Assembly: GCF_001984215.1 (NCBI RefSeq)
Contig: NZ_CP019420.1
Span: forward strand, 3,100,001 to 3,164,000
Source: Mycobacterium sp. MS1601
GTDB taxonomy: Bacteria; Actinomycetota; Actinomycetes; Mycobacteriales; Mycobacteriaceae
Length of the DNA: 64,000 nt
Direction of reading: 5' to 3'
The position numbers and the translations under genes are program-made. This document shows, one piece after another, positions 18,326 through 29,258 of this stretch. The notes under the pieces are model-generated. The model was not told the origin of the DNA, made no database searches, and saw only the letters and a program-made list of their open reading frames with translations. Every line of letters begins with the position of its first letter. The first letter of the stretch is position 1.

Positions 18326-18808
18326 ATGGCCTTCACGAAGACCGCCGCCATCACCCTGCTCGCCGGCGTCAGCGGCGTGGCCGCCGCGATCCTGGCCGCG
18401 CCTGCGGCCGTGGCCGCCCCGGATCCCTGCGCGGCCAGCCAGATCGCCAGAACCGTGGGTTCCGTCGGCACCAACACCGGCATCTACCTCGAAGCCAATC
18501 CCGAGACCAACGATGTGCTGACCATGCTGGCCGCCCAGCCCGCCGGACCCAACTCGATCGCGGCGCTGAAGCTGTACTTCGAACGGGATCCGCAAGCTGC
18601 CAAGGATCTGCAGGCCATCCAGACGCCGTTGACGTCGCTGAGCACCAAGTGCAAGCTGCCGATCTCGTTGCCGCAGGTCCTGAGCCTGATGCAGGCCGCG
18701 CAGGGCGCCGATCTCCCCGCGGCGGTGCCCGACGCGGCCAACGCCGTCATCGGAGGCCGTGCTGCCGCGCCGGTGTTGCCCGTCGGCACCGGCAACGGGT
18801 TGCGCTGA
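18326..18808 (+). CDS. Exported hemophore-type heme-binding protein (Rv0203-like)
   Basis: A 160-residue exported protein: signal peptide 1-31 (ending AVAAPDP), then a small helical domain of the mycobacterial haem-binding type with two cysteines (Cys35 and one in STKCKLP) placed for a disulfide. Rv0203 binds heme and passes it to MmpL3/MmpL11. The conserved heme-side Tyr is present (Tyr54 in YLEANP), but the position four residues later, normally His, is Asn58. The ATG at 18326 has AGGAG seven bases upstream; the longer open frame starting at 18143 crosses the intergenic operator. Confidence 0.85.
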   Translation: MAFTKTAAITLLAGVSGVAAAILAAPAAVAAPDPCAASQIARTVGSVGTNTGIYLEANPETNDVLTMLAAQPAGPNSIAALKLYFERDPQAAKDLQAIQTPLTSLSTKCKLPISLPQVLSLMQAAQGADLPAAVPDAANAVIGGRAAAPVLPVGTGNGLR

Positions 18809-18936
18809 GGCTCGGGGCTGGCCTGTCGCTGGACGACGCAACCACGGTAGTGTGCCCACAACCCAGGAAACTGGGCACGGAATCTGATTAGCTTTGCAGG
18901 TCAGAATCACGGACCCCTCTTCAAAGGAGCCCATCA

Positions 18937-19302
18937 ATGTTGCTCACAGCCCGTCGCACGGTTGTCGGAGTTGTAGGAGCCGGAGCGATGCTGCTTGCCG
19001 TCGCCCCCGCGGCGTTCGCCGAGCCGGTGCCGCCGCCCAACTGCACCGCCGCCGACCTTGCCGGCGTCGCCTCCGGGGTGTCAGCAGCCACCTCTGCCTA
19101 CCTCTTCACCCACCCGGATGTGAACAACTTCTTCACCAGCATGCACGGCCTGCCGCATGAGGAAATCGGTCCCAAGGTGGAGGAGTACTTCGCCGCCAAC
19201 CCGGTTGTCGCAGGCGAACTGACCAACATCCGTAAGCCCATTCAGGACATCCGGCTCCGCTGCGGTGACACCGATGGGGACGGCGACGTCGACATCCTCT
19301 AG
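18937..19302 (+). CDS. Second hemophore-type heme-binding protein
   Basis: This 121-residue exported protein has a signal peptide ending in AAFAEP (about residue 29) and one haem-binding helical domain with two cysteines (Cys36, Cys109). It keeps both heme-side residues, Tyr55 and His59 in YLFTHP, and has further histidines at 70 and 74. The C-terminus is unusually acidic ([11 protein letters not shown]). It is a shorter paralogue of the gene just upstream, with a strong ribosome site (AAAGGAG) before ATG 18937. Together with mmpL11 this points to heme acquisition. Confidence 0.85.
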   Translation: MLLTARRTVVGVVGAGAMLLAVAPAAFAEPVPPPNCTAADLAGVASGVSAATSAYLFTHPDVNNFFTSMHGLPHEEIGPKVEEYFAANPVVAGELTNIRKPIQDIRLRCGDTDGDGDVDIL

Positions 19303-19303
19303 G

Positions 19304-20026
19304 GTGCCGGCCGCAACCGAATCGCCCGTCAAGGGGACGGCGGGCCATATGGTGCTGATGGTCGACGACGATCCGGATGTGCGCACCTCGGTAGCCCGGG
19401 GCCTGCGCCATTCGGGGTTCGACGTCAGGGTGGCGGCCACTGGTAAGGAAGCGCTGCGGCTGCTTTCCAACGAAACGCATGACGCGCTGGTTCTCGACGT
19501 CCAGATGCCCGAGCTCGACGGGGTGGCCGTGGTGACCGCACTGCGCGCACTGGGCAATGACATCCCGATCTGTGTGTTGTCGGCCCGCGACACGGTCAAC
19601 GACCGGATTGCCGGGCTCGAAGCGGGCGCCGACGACTACCTGACCAAACCCTTCGACCTCGGCGAGCTGGTGGCCAGGCTGCACGCACTACTGCGCCGCC
19701 GCGCCGCCTCCGAGGAACGCTCCGACGCCATGACGGTGGGCCCGCTGACCATCGACACCGCCCGTCGGCTGGTGTTCGTGGCGGGTGAGCGGGTGGAGCT
19801 GACCAAACGGGAGTTCGACCTGCTGGCGGTGCTCGCGGAGAACGCCGGAGTGGTGTTGTCCCGCCAGCGTCTGCTGGAGCTGGTCTGGGGCTATGACTTC
19901 GACGTCGACACCAACGTCGCCGACGTCTTCATCAGTTATCTTCGGCGCAAACTCGAACGCGACGGCGTGCCGCGGGTGATCCACACCGTGCGCGGGATCG
20001 GGTACGTGCTGCGGGACGACTCTTGA
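19304..20026 (+). CDS. OmpR/PhoB-type response regulator, PrrA-like
   Basis: This response regulator has a receiver domain with the acidic pocket (MVDDDPD), phospho-acceptor Asp65 in [12 protein letters not shown] and Lys in DDYLTKPF, followed by a winged-helix domain ([14 protein letters not shown] to [21 protein letters not shown]). It closely resembles PrrA (Rv0903c), but the locus differs, so it is probably a paralogue. The start is uncertain: GTG 19304 avoids overlap with the upstream gene, ATG 19349 has AAGGGGA upstream and gives 225 residues, and ATG 19265 overlaps the hemophore gene. It is coupled to the kinase gene (TTGA overlap). Confidence 0.9.
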   Translation: MPAATESPVKGTAGHMVLMVDDDPDVRTSVARGLRHSGFDVRVAATGKEALRLLSNETHDALVLDVQMPELDGVAVVTALRALGNDIPICVLSARDTVNDRIAGLEAGADDYLTKPFDLGELVARLHALLRRRAASEERSDAMTVGPLTIDTARRLVFVAGERVELTKREFDLLAVLAENAGVVLSRQRLLELVWGYDFDVDTNVADVFISYLRRKLERDGVPRVIHTVRGIGYVLRDDS

Positions 20027-21396
20027 GTGTGACGGCCGACCCGGACGCCGCCACAGGATCGCTCTCGTTGTGGCGCCGGTTCACCTACCGGGTGTCGCTG
20101 CGCACCCGGGTCGCCCTGGCCGCCGGTATCGCCTCGGCGGCCGTGGTGGCAGTCCTGGCCATCCTGACGTCGGTGGTACTGGCCAACAACGACGAGGCTC
20201 AACTCGACCGCCGTCTCGACTCCATCGTCGACGCCAGCATGTACCCCGACCAGGTCCAGGACCCGCGCCGCGGCGTCCTGACCACCGGGCGCGCCAGGGC
20301 AGGCGGAGACGTGGTGTTCCAGCGCGGTTTTCAGCTCCCCGCGCTGCCGGAGGGCACCGAGACCGTGACCGTCAACGGCGTCGACTACCGGGTGCGGACC
20401 GTCCGACTCAAACAACAGGGTGTCGACGTCCTGATGTCCATCGGTATCCGGGCCGACAGCATCCTGCTGTCCAGCCAACGCATCCCGCTCTACATCCTGG
20501 TGGGTGTGGTGGCGGTGCTGTTCGCCGGCGGTCTCGGCTGGTTCCTGGCCGGCGCGGCCACCCGCCCGCTGCGCAAGCTGACCGAGCAGACCCGCCAGCT
20601 CGGCGACGGCGGCGTCGAGCAGATCATCCCGGTGCACGGCACCAAGGAGGCCGAGGATTTGTCCGAGGCCATGGTCGGCATGCTCAAACGACTGGCCGCC
20701 GCGCAGCAGTCCACTACCAATTCCCTGCAGGCCGCCCAGGATTTCGCCGCCAACGCCGCCCATGAGCTGCGCACCCCGCTGACCGCGATGCGTGCGGACC
20801 TGGACACCCTGCGCATCCACGACCTGCCCGCCGACGAACGTGCCGAAGTGGTCGCGGACCTCTCCCGTGCGCAGCGCCGGGTGGAAGCGACCATCACCGC
20901 GTTGGGACAACTGGCCTCCGGTCAGCTGGCCCAGACCGCCGATGTCGAGGTGATCGATGTCGAAGAACTGCTTGACCGGGTGGCCAGAGAGAACAGCCGT
21001 TCGACGGTGACGGCCGAGATCAGCGTCGAATGTGACGGCGCCGGAACCATTTTGGGCTGGCCCACCGGCCTGCGGCTGGCGGTGGACAACCTGGTGCGTA
21101 ACGCCCTGACACACGGGCATGCCACCCGTATCGCGCTGTCGGCCGGCAGGCGCGGCGACTCCATGGTGATCGTGGTCGACGACAACGGCCGCGGGCTGCC
21201 GGTCGAGGAGCACACCGCTGTGTTGCAGCGTTTCTCCCGTGGCAGTACCGCCGAGGTGGGCGGTTCCGGACTCGGGCTCGCGCTGGTGGAGCAGCAGGCG
21301 CTGTTGCACGGCGGCACCATCGAACTGTCCGACGGCCCCCTGGGCGGGTTACGCGCGACGTTGACCGTCGCGGTGGCTCCACCGGCCGAACAGTAA
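20023..21396 (+). CDS. Sensor histidine kinase, PrrB-like
   Basis: This 457-residue membrane kinase has two transmembrane helices (about 31-54 and 153-176) flanking a small extracytoplasmic domain, then a HAMP region. The dimerisation domain carries the phospho-acceptor His247 in [14 protein letters not shown], and the ATPase domain has N, G1 and G2 boxes ([30 protein letters not shown]). It pairs with the adjacent PrrA-like regulator. Start is TTG at 20023 or GTG at 20029. The signal sensed is unknown. Its 3' end overlaps the convergent DUF3054 gene by 48 bases. Confidence 0.9.
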   Translation: MSVTADPDAATGSLSLWRRFTYRVSLRTRVALAAGIASAAVVAVLAILTSVVLANNDEAQLDRRLDSIVDASMYPDQVQDPRRGVLTTGRARAGGDVVFQRGFQLPALPEGTETVTVNGVDYRVRTVRLKQQGVDVLMSIGIRADSILLSSQRIPLYILVGVVAVLFAGGLGWFLAGAATRPLRKLTEQTRQLGDGGVEQIIPVHGTKEAEDLSEAMVGMLKRLAAAQQSTTNSLQAAQDFAANAAHELRTPLTAMRADLDTLRIHDLPADERAEVVADLSRAQRRVEATITALGQLASGQLAQTADVEVIDVEELLDRVARENSRSTVTAEISVECDGAGTILGWPTGLRLAVDNLVRNALTHGHATRIALSAGRRGDSMVIVVDDNGRGLPVEEHTAVLQRFSRGSTAEVGGSGLGLALVEQQALLHGGTIELSDGPLGGLRATLTVAVAPPAEQ

Positions 21397-21723
21397 GCGC
21401 CAGCCCAGCAGAAAGGCGGCGGTCACCGACGAGGCCACCACGATGAAGCTGGCGGCCACCGGGGCCGCGGTGAGCTTGCGCAGCACCATGCCCACCAGCA
21501 CCGTGCAGACCCAGACGACCAGGCCCGTTGGCGTCACCGCTGCCGGCTTGCGCCAGCCGCGGCTGAGCACCCAGCCCACGGCGGTTCCGGTGAGGAACGG
21601 CCAGGTGGTGGTGGCGATGCCTTTGACCGTCAGCCCCTCGGCGTGGCTGCGTCTGCCGATGGTGCAGAAGGTGACCACGGCTGCGGTGTCGGCGGCAATT
21701 GCTACTGCTGTGTCAGATTTCAT
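21349..21723 (-). CDS. DUF3054 membrane protein
   Basis: A 124-residue protein with about four transmembrane segments and DUF3054 features (FCTIGRRSHAEG near the N-terminus, TTTWPFLTGTAVGW in the middle). The function is unknown. It overlaps the M23 gene upstream by four bases (ATGA), forming the tail of a three-gene operon, and overlaps the sensor kinase on the other strand by 48 bases. Confidence 0.85.
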   Translation of the reverse strand: MKSDTAVAIAADTAAVVTFCTIGRRSHAEGLTVKGIATTTWPFLTGTAVGWVLSRGWRKPAAVTPTGLVVWVCTVLVGMVLRKLTAAPVAASFIVVASSVTAAFLLGWRLLFGRWSHRDGQRRA

Positions 21724-22915
21724 TGTCCGACAGAATAATTCATGATGTCGAGCTCCAGCGGGCTGACCTCGGATTCGTCCCTGGCGGCAAACCCCGTCTG
21801 CAGCGGAGCCGGCTTGCCGGTGAACAACACGTCGAGGCCCGCTGTCGACGCCATCCGCTGGGTCAGCCCGAAATTGTTGATCACGAACGGCAATCCGTTG
21901 GCCATCAGCGGATCCGGGCCGTCCATCACATGGAAGTGCAGGTGCGGCGCGTCGCTGTTGCCGGTGTTGCCCAGTTCGGCGAACGGTTGGCCGACGGCCA
22001 GATCGTCGCCGGGTTTGACCGTGATGGTGCCTGGCTGCAGATGCGCGTAGAAGGCGTAGTTGCCGTCGCCGAGGTCCTGGACCACGTGGTTGCCGCCGTA
22101 CTCGTTCAACGGCAAACCTTTCGGCGTCTTGGTCGGCACCTGCTCGGGCAGACCATCCACCACCGCCACCACCTTTCCGTCACCGACGGCGTGGATCTGC
22201 GCCCCGAAGTAGGCGTAGCTCTCCGGGGTGGTGGCGCTACCCGAGTACAGCCTGAAGTCATCTCGCAACTGCACGTAGTCGATGGCGAATCGTTCTGCGG
22301 CGTATAGCTTTCCGTTGATCGGGTTGAGCGCCGTCCGGTGTGCGGACATGCTGCAGCAACCGTCACCGTTGAGCCAGTTCGGGCCGTCCAACGGCGGCGC
22401 GATCGACACCGGCTTGCGGGTCGAGACACTCACCGGGGCCACCGGCTGAGTCAGGGTCGCAGGCACCAGCCCCGGAATCGGCTTGGCCACCGCCAGATCC
22501 ACGGAATGGGTCAGCTCCGCAGGGATCTCGGCGCCGGCATCCAGCACGACGTCCATCCAGACCGCGATGGTCTGCCCGGGCTTGACCACATCGGTGGGCT
22601 TGGCTGCCTCCCGAACGCCCGGGTCCAGAACGCCAGGTCATCACCGGTCAGGGTGGCCAGGGTCTGGTCGCCCGAACGCGCCGACAGAGAGGTCATGGTG
22701 ACATCTGAGCCCAGGGTGTTGCTCAGCGTCAGCTCGTAGGCCAGATGGACGCGGCCGTCGGTGGCCGGGGTTGCGATCGGCTCGGCCACCGCCGAGCCGA
22801 TCAGCGGTGTCAGCATCGGCGCCGGGCCTGTTTCGGCGGGTGGGCTCGGTTCGGAGTCCGAGGCGCAACCTGCCAGCGCCAACACCAACACTGAGGTCAA
22901 CACCATGATGCGCAT
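21720..22915 (-). CDS. M23 family peptidase-like lipoprotein, interrupted by a one-base frameshift
   Basis: The N-terminal part starts at ATG 22915 with a lipoprotein signal and lipobox LALAGC (Cys17) and reads to LTGDDLAFWTRAFG. The rest, in another frame, runs from EAAKPTDVVKPGQT to 21720. The C-terminal half is an M23/LytM-like domain with NHVVQDLGDGNYAFYAHLQP and the HxH motif in APHLHFHV, normally a zinc endopeptidase acting on peptidoglycan. One more C in the CCC run at 22610-22612 (+ strand) restores one 398-residue frame. Both ends overlap neighbours by ATGA, as in an intact operon, so I think the break is a consensus error rather than gene decay. Confidence 0.75.
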
Positions 22916-24009
22916 CAACGGTCCTCGTTCTGCTGCGGATCCTCGGTGTCCGGGGCTGCGGCAGCGGCCTCCACGTCGGGATCGATCTGGCTTTCGGTGC
23001 GGAACATGAAGAAGAACACCACCCAGCCGATCGCGGCGATGAAGATCCAGCTGACCAGCCGGTAGATCAACATTGCCGAGATGGCGGCGGGCAGCGTCAT
23101 GCCACTGGACACCAGGCCGGGCACCAGCACAGCCTCCACCACCAACAACCCGCCCGGCATCAGCGGGATGGACCCGACTGCGCGCGCCGCGGCGTAGGCG
23201 ACGGTGAGGCCGGCCAGCGAGGGGTGCCCGCCGGCGGCATAGGCGGCGAAGGCCAGGCACGCGACGTCGGCGATCCAGTTGAACAACGACCAGCTGAACG
23301 CCGTGCCCAGGGTGCGCCGGCTCATGCTCACCGACTCCAACTGCGCCAGGATTGCACGCCACTTGGTCACCCCGGTCTCGGCCGGCTTGTTGCGCAACTG
23401 GTTGAACCAGGACAGCACGCGCACCGCGATACCGTCGAGCAGTTCGGGCCGCGACACCACCGCCTGGGCGAGCAGCAGCAGGACGACGAAGCCGCCGAGG
23501 GTGAACAGTAGTGAGAACGGATTGTTCTTGGCGCCCAACAGGAATGCGCCGCCGAGGCCCAGCAGCGCCAGCCCCACCACCTGGAGTGCACCCGACATCA
23601 CCAGCTGCCAGGACGCCACCACCGGGGATGCTCCCCAGATCCGCTGCTGGCGGTAGATGAAGGTGGCCGAGAGCACCGGACCGCCGGGCAGCGTGGTGGA
23701 CAACGAGTTGCCCGCATAGAACGCCGCCTCCGAGCGCCACTGCCGCACCGTCACCCCGGCCGATTTCAGCAGGGTGCGTTGGATCTGGGCGAAGCTGTGC
23801 ATCGACAGCATGGCCGCGGCGACGGCCGCCAGCACCCACCACCAGTTGGCGTCGAGCAGGCTGCGCCAGGCCTTGGCCAGCTGGTCCCACACCAGTGCGG
23901 CCTCCACCGCCAGCACGACCACCACGACAGCCAGCACCGCCCAGCGAACCCACCAGTACTTCCCGCGGGTCGCCTCCTGCGATTGGGTGGACTGCGCGTC
24001 GGAGGACAC
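22915..24009 (-). CDS. Flippase-like membrane protein (YbhN / LPG-synthase TM family, Rv0204c-like)
   Basis: A 364-residue polytopic membrane protein with about eight to nine transmembrane helices and family features such as GNSLSTTLPGGPVLSATFIY and GSIPLMPGGLLVVEAVLV. Related domains flip or anchor lipids in glycolipid and lysyl-phosphatidylglycerol synthesis. The locus matches Rv0204c. It starts with GTG 24009, and its stop overlaps the lipoprotein gene's ATG. The substrate is not deducible. Confidence 0.85.
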   Translation of the reverse strand: MSSDAQSTQSQEATRGKYWWVRWAVLAVVVVVLAVEAALVWDQLAKAWRSLLDANWWWVLAAVAAAMLSMHSFAQIQRTLLKSAGVTVRQWRSEAAFYAGNSLSTTLPGGPVLSATFIYRQQRIWGASPVVASWQLVMSGALQVVGLALLGLGGAFLLGAKNNPFSLLFTLGGFVVLLLLAQAVVSRPELLDGIAVRVLSWFNQLRNKPAETGVTKWRAILAQLESVSMSRRTLGTAFSWSLFNWIADVACLAFAAYAAGGHPSLAGLTVAYAAARAVGSIPLMPGGLLVVEAVLVPGLVSSGMTLPAAISAMLIYRLVSWIFIAAIGWVVFFFMFRTESQIDPDVEAAAAAPDTEDPQQNEDR

Positions 24010-24088
24010 GCCAATCAGACTAACGGCGCAGGGTAGTGGGTTCGCCGCGTTGCCGCACGGCGCGCCCTGAGCCCGTTACAGTGACCGA

Positions 24089-25234
24089 ATGCTGCCACCT
24101 GGGGCCGAGGACGCATCGGTCACACCGCTGGTCCGCAAAGCCGCCGCGTGGTCGTGGCGGCTTCTTGTGCTGTTCGGTGCGCTCATGGCGGTGCTGTGGG
24201 TGATCAAAGAACTCCTGGTTCTGGTGGTCCCGGTGGCGCTGGCCACCATGCTCGCGGCCCTGCTGATGCCGTTGGTGGACTGGCTGGACCGTCGCGGCGC
24301 GCCGCGTGGGGGAGCAGTGGCGCTGGTGCTGCTGAGCAGTTTCGCCATTCTGGGTGGGCTCCTGACGTTCGTGGTCAGCCAATTCGCGTCCGGTCTGCCG
24401 CAGTTGGTCAACGAGGTCACCCGAAGCATCGACAGCGCCCGCACCTGGCTCATCGAGGGCCCTGCGCACCTGAGCCGCGACCAGATCGACAACTTCGGCA
24501 ACTCGGCCATCGAAGCTGTGCGCAACAACCAGGAGCGGTTGACCAGCGGTGCGCTGTCCACCGCAGCGACGGTCACCGAGATCGTCACCGGCGCATTGCT
24601 GGTGTTCTTCACGCTGATCTTCTTGCTGCACGGCGGCCGCAACATCTGGGCGTTCGTCACCAGGATCTTCCCGAGCACCGTCCGGCAACGGGTCAGTGAA
24701 GCGGGACGGGCCGGTTTCCACTCGTTGATCGGCTACATCCGGGCCACCTTCCTGGTGGCGCTCGTCGACGCCATCGGCATCGGCACGGGGCTGGCCATCA
24801 TGGGGATCCCGCTGGCGCTGCCGCTGGCGTCGCTGGTGTTCCTCGGCGCGTTCATTCCGTTGGTCGGTGCCGTCATCACCGGGTTCCTCGCCGTGGTGGT
24901 GGCACTGCTGGCCAAGGGCGTCGTCTACGCGCTGATCACCTTCGGCCTGATCATCGCGGTCCAGCAGCTCGAAGCACATGTGCTCCAGCCGTTGGTGATG
25001 GGTCGCGCGGTATCCATCCATCCGTTGGCCGTGGTGCTCGGCATCGCAGGTGGTGGTGTCATGGCGGGCATCGTCGGCGCACTGCTGGCGGTACCCACCA
25101 TCGCGTTCGTCAACAGCGCCATTCGCGTGCTGCTGGCGGAGGACCCGGACGCCGAAGCGGCCAGGATGGAAGCCGATGACGGTCCCATCGTGGACGCCGA
25201 ACCCGACGAAGTGCCGGATTCTCGGCGCCAGTAG
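24089..25234 (+). CDS. AI-2E family transporter (Rv0205-like)
   Basis: This 381-residue membrane permease of the UPF0118/AI-2E family has paired N-terminal helices, a helical extracytoplasmic stretch and the conserved C-terminal block from [20 protein letters not shown] to [20 protein letters not shown]. Members range from autoinducer-2 exporters to Na+/H+ antiporters, so no substrate is claimed. It is divergent from the flippase-like gene and ends immediately next to the mmpL3 stop (convergent). It matches Rv0205. Confidence 0.88.
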   Translation: MLPPGAEDASVTPLVRKAAAWSWRLLVLFGALMAVLWVIKELLVLVVPVALATMLAALLMPLVDWLDRRGAPRGGAVALVLLSSFAILGGLLTFVVSQFASGLPQLVNEVTRSIDSARTWLIEGPAHLSRDQIDNFGNSAIEAVRNNQERLTSGALSTAATVTEIVTGALLVFFTLIFLLHGGRNIWAFVTRIFPSTVRQRVSEAGRAGFHSLIGYIRATFLVALVDAIGIGTGLAIMGIPLALPLASLVFLGAFIPLVGAVITGFLAVVVALLAKGVVYALITFGLIIAVQQLEAHVLQPLVMGRAVSIHPLAVVLGIAGGGVMAGIVGALLAVPTIAFVNSAIRVLLAEDPDAEAARMEADDGPIVDAEPDEVPDSRRQ

Positions 25235-28200
25235 TCAGAGCTTCCTACCCTCGCGACGGAGCAGGTCCTGGGCGCTGACCCCGCCGCCGCGACGCCGCTT
25301 CTCCTCGGATTCGCCGCGGGCGTTCATCTTCTCCGTGGCGGCATCGGCATCCCGCGGCTTCGACACCGGGATGGCCCGGGTGGCGGAGTCGTCCTCATCC
25401 TGAGGCTGCGGCTGCGGCTGAGCGGCGAAGGCCGTGGTGGCGTCCTCGGTGTTGTCGTCCCCGGAATCCGAGCCTCCGGCTTCCGGACCCATCGAACGGG
25501 TGGGCTCGGCCGACGGCGGTTGCACCGGTGGCTGCTGGCCGGTGGCACCCGGCTTACCACGCAGCTCACCGAGCCACGATTCGATCTCGCGCTCACCGGT
25601 GCCACCCTGGGGTGGCCGCGGTCGGGTGCCGGCACCGGAGACGGCGCTGCGAACAGCGTTGCGTGCCGAGGCGAACCGCGTGGTGGGAGCTTCGCTGTCA
25701 CCCGGACCCGCCACCGGGGAACCGGGGGAGGAGTCGGGATACGGGTGGTGGCACCGGCCCCACCCGAGGGCAGTGCGGACCGCGGGGGAATATGACGCGG
25801 GCCGGCGGGGCCGGGATGCGTCGGGTCGTGCACAGGGCGGTTGCGCGGTGGCACGGGGGCACCCGCCCCGACGAGTTCGCGGTCGTCGTCGGTGTCCTGA
25901 GTGACGACACGCTTGCGTTCGTCGGGCAGGTGAGTCTCGCCGAGCCCGACCTTGACCTGGATCCGCTTCATCCAGCGCGGTGCCCACCAGCAGTCGTCGC
26001 CGAGCATCTTCATGATCGCGGGCACCAGGAACATACGAATCACGGTGGCATCCAACAGAAGCGCGATCAGCAGACCGAACGCCAGGTACTTCATCATCAC
26101 CAGGTCGGAGAACACGAAGGCGCCGGCCACCACCGCCAAGACCAGGGCGGCGCCGGTGATCAGCCGGCCCGTGGTCGCGGTGCCGATTCGGATGGCCTCC
26201 GCTGTCGACATCCCGCGTTCGCGGGCCTCGACCATCCGGGACACCAGGAACACCTCGTAGTCGGTGGACAGACCCCAGATCACCGCGATGATCAAACCGA
26301 TCATCGGCGCCATGAGGGGCTGTGGCGTGTAGTTCATCAACCCGGATCCGTGGCCGTCGACGAACATCCACGTCAGGATGCCCATCGTCGAACCGAGTGT
26401 CAGCGCACTCATCAGCGCGGCCTTGATCGGCAGCACCACCGACCCGAACGCCAGGAACATCAGGATGGTCGTGGTGACGATCAGCACCACCACCATCAGC
26501 GGCAGCTTGTCGAACAGGCTCTGGATGCTGTCCTGCTCGAGGGCGGGCGTACCACCCACCGATACCGTCACCCCCGGGGTCGGGGAGATGGACCGCAGCT
26601 CTTCGAGTTTCTGGGCGGCGTCGTTGCGGTTCTCCAGACCGTTCTGGATCACCCGGACCGACGGGTCCTTCGAGGCGCCGTCGAGGTAGGGCCGTTCGGT
26701 CCACATCTTGTCCGGATCGTTGTCCGGGTCGATGAAGCCGGGGACTTCCATGGCCTTGCTGCGCACCGCGGCGATCTGGTCGTCGGTGACCGGCTTGCCG
26801 TCGGTGCTCTGGATGACCATGGTCAGGGGCTCGGTGCGGAAGCCGGGGAAAGTGCGGTCGAACTCCTCCTGCGCCTGGCGCACGGAGTTGTCCGGCGGCA
26901 GGTACTTCTCGCTGATGCCGCCGAGAGCCAGCTGACCCAGCGGAATGATCAGCACCACCATCACGATGATGATCGGGATGGCGAACACGGCGGGCCGCTT
27001 CATCACGCGGTTGACCAGCTTGCCCCAGAAACCCTTCTCGACCTCTTGGCGGGTCTTGGTCTTCTGGGTCTTCTCGGCCAGCCAGTTGAGCCACCATTCA
27101 AACGGCTTGCGGAACCCTGGGACGTACCGCGCAATCGAGAGCAACGCGACGGCGCCGAAGATGAACACGGCGATACCGACCAGGATCCACACGATGACCG
27201 AGCTGGCGGAGCCTGAACGGTACAGCTCGTAGAGGCCGTAGCCGACCCAGGCGGCCATGCTGACGTAGCCGAGGATCAGCCCGATGAGGGCGAACTGGGC
27301 ACCCTTGTCCTGGGTGCGGCGGATCTGATGGCGGGCCAGGTGGCCGGCGGCGATGCCGAGGGGCGGGAGCAGCAGGCCCAGCGGAATGGCCGCCACGGCG
27401 AAGGGGTTGGTCTTGGTGGCCGCGGGGTCCGAGTAGATGGTGTCCGGGGCGGTGAACCGCAGCAGCATCTTCACACCGAGTGCGTCGACTCGCGGACCGA
27501 GGATGGCCAATGCTGCCGCCAGGACGGTGATCGACAGGATGGCCGCCAGCATCACCGAGGCGATGATCGCGTAGGTGATGGACTTCAGGAAGCCCTGCGG
27601 GAACAGCAGCAGCGGTACCGAGGACGCCACGATGATGACTGCGGAGAACACCACCGTGCGGCCCGACGTCATCATCGTTCTTCGGATGGCCACCTCGGTG
27701 TCGTAGCCCTCGGCGATCTCCTCGCGGAACCGGCTCACGATGAACAGGCCGTAGTCGATCGCGATACCCAGACCGATCAGCGTCACCACGGGCTGGGCGA
27801 AGAAGTGCACCGGGATGAAGTCGGCGGCAAAGCGCATGATGCCCAAGGCCCCGAGGATGGTCAGGCCGCCGATGAACGCCGGCAGGAACGCGGCGACCAC
27901 GGTGCCGAACACGAAGAACAGCACGACGGACACCAAGGGGATGGCTGCCACCTCGGCGCGCTGCTGGTCCTCGCCGATGGTGCCCGTGAGTTCGTTGGCC
28001 AGCGGCTGCAGGCCGGCGTACTGGACGTCGACGCCCTCGTCGCGCAACTTCAGCAGATCCGGCTGGACCAACTTGTAGTTGTTCAGGATGGTGTCGTCGT
28101 TGTCGCCCTTGAGCTGGATCGACATGAACGCGTGCTTCTTGTCCGCGTCGGACATGTTGTCCAGCAGCTCGGGGCTGCGGAAGTAACCGATCGACCGCAA

Positions 28201-28515
28201 CACCTCGTCGGGGTGGTCTTCCTGGAGCTTGTCGAGGCTGTCGACGATCTTCTTCTGGAAGGCCGGATCCTCGACCGTCTTGCCCTCCGGCGCGGTGTAG
28301 ACACCGATGATGTGTGACGAGGTGTCACGTCCATACGCCTCGTCGGCCACCACCGACGCGTGGACCGAGTCACTGCCCTCGTCGTAGAAACCGCTCTGCG
28401 TGACGTGCTGTCCCAGGCTGAATCCGTAGATGCCGCTGCCGACGCACAGTGCGACCATCACCCCGATAACCAGATACCGGAAGCGGTACACCATCCGACC
28501 CCACCAGGCGAACAC
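25235..28515 (-). CDS. mmpL3: Trehalose monomycolate flippase MmpL3, frameshift in C-terminal tail
   Basis: MmpL3 is the essential RND-type exporter of trehalose monomycolate for the mycolic-acid layer. The 12-helix core is intact, with proton-relay Asp-Tyr pairs in GIAIDYGLFIVSRF and GLSTDYEVFLVSR. After ATTRIP the frame breaks. In the original frame translation would run to 25324 with low-complexity nonsense. The next frame continues with conserved tail features (GEREIESWLGELRG; final SAQDLLRREG) to the stop at 25235. One missing G in the GGGGG run at 25724-25728 explains it; the repaired protein would be about 1093 residues. Downstream of Rv0207c and trmB, as in Rv0206c-Rv0208c. Confidence 0.93.
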
Positions 28516-28577
28516 GTGAGCTCCTAACCTTCACTGCAAGTTTTGGCGCGATCTCGCGCGCATGTGGCTCTGAAGTT

Positions 28578-29258
28578 TTAAGCCCGGGACGCCAACAACG
28601 ACGACAACGGCCGGAACGGTTGCAGCCACGCTCCCTCGTCCGGAAGCGAATCCAGCCCGATTCGCGGCAACGGTTCCCGGAAAACGCCGGGAATGTCCTC
28701 CAGGTCGACGAACTCCAAGGTATCCGACGCTAGCGCCCAGCTCGCATGTTCGCGAAATCCGAGCACATGAACCGGTGTCCCGTCATCGCGGGCGATCTCC
28801 TCCAACGGCTGGCGAAAGGCCTGACCGTCGGCGGAGGCCACGATCAGCGCTGCCAGGCCCTCGCTGCGCCGCAGCGAGATGTGGTTGAGCATGTCGACGT
28901 CGACGTCACTGTCTTCGTCGACCTTGGGTTTCGCAAAAACCGCGAAGCCCACGTTGCGTAGTGCTTCCACCCAGGGCCGGACCACATCGGCGCTGCCAGG
29001 GGCGATATTGGTGAAGACGGTGGCTTCGGGTTCCAGTGTGGCGGTACCCGTGCCCGCGGAGATGTCGGCGGTGCGGCTGAGCAGCCACCGGCCCAGGGCG
29101 TCGAAACGGGGTCGGTGTGCGGCGGTTGGCCTGCCGCCGAGGATGGCGCCGAGGCCCATGTCCAGGTTGGGGGCATCCCACACCAGCAGCACCCGCTCAC
29201 GGGCGGCAGCAACGGGGTTCTGGTCGAGCTGGGCCAGGTCCTCGATCTCGATGCTCAC
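28578..29258 (-). CDS. NYN/PIN-like domain protein (Rv0207c-like)
   Basis: A 226-residue protein with a NYN-type nuclease-like fold: VLLVWDAPNLDMGL at residues 23-36, DSDVDVDMLNHI in the middle and VASADGQAFRQPLEE, giving the acidic positions expected in this fold. Rv0207c lies between trmB and mmpL3 in all mycobacteria I know of. Its GTG start overlaps the trmB stop by four bases, so the three form one operon. Nuclease activity is inferred from the fold only. Confidence 0.85.
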   Translation of the reverse strand: MSIEIEDLAQLDQNPVAAARERVLLVWDAPNLDMGLGAILGGRPTAAHRPRFDALGRWLLSRTADISAGTGTATLEPEATVFTNIAPGSADVVRPWVEALRNVGFAVFAKPKVDEDSDVDVDMLNHISLRRSEGLAALIVASADGQAFRQPLEEIARDDGTPVHVLGFREHASWALASDTLEFVDLEDIPGVFREPLPRIGLDSLPDEGAWLQPFRPLSSLLASRA

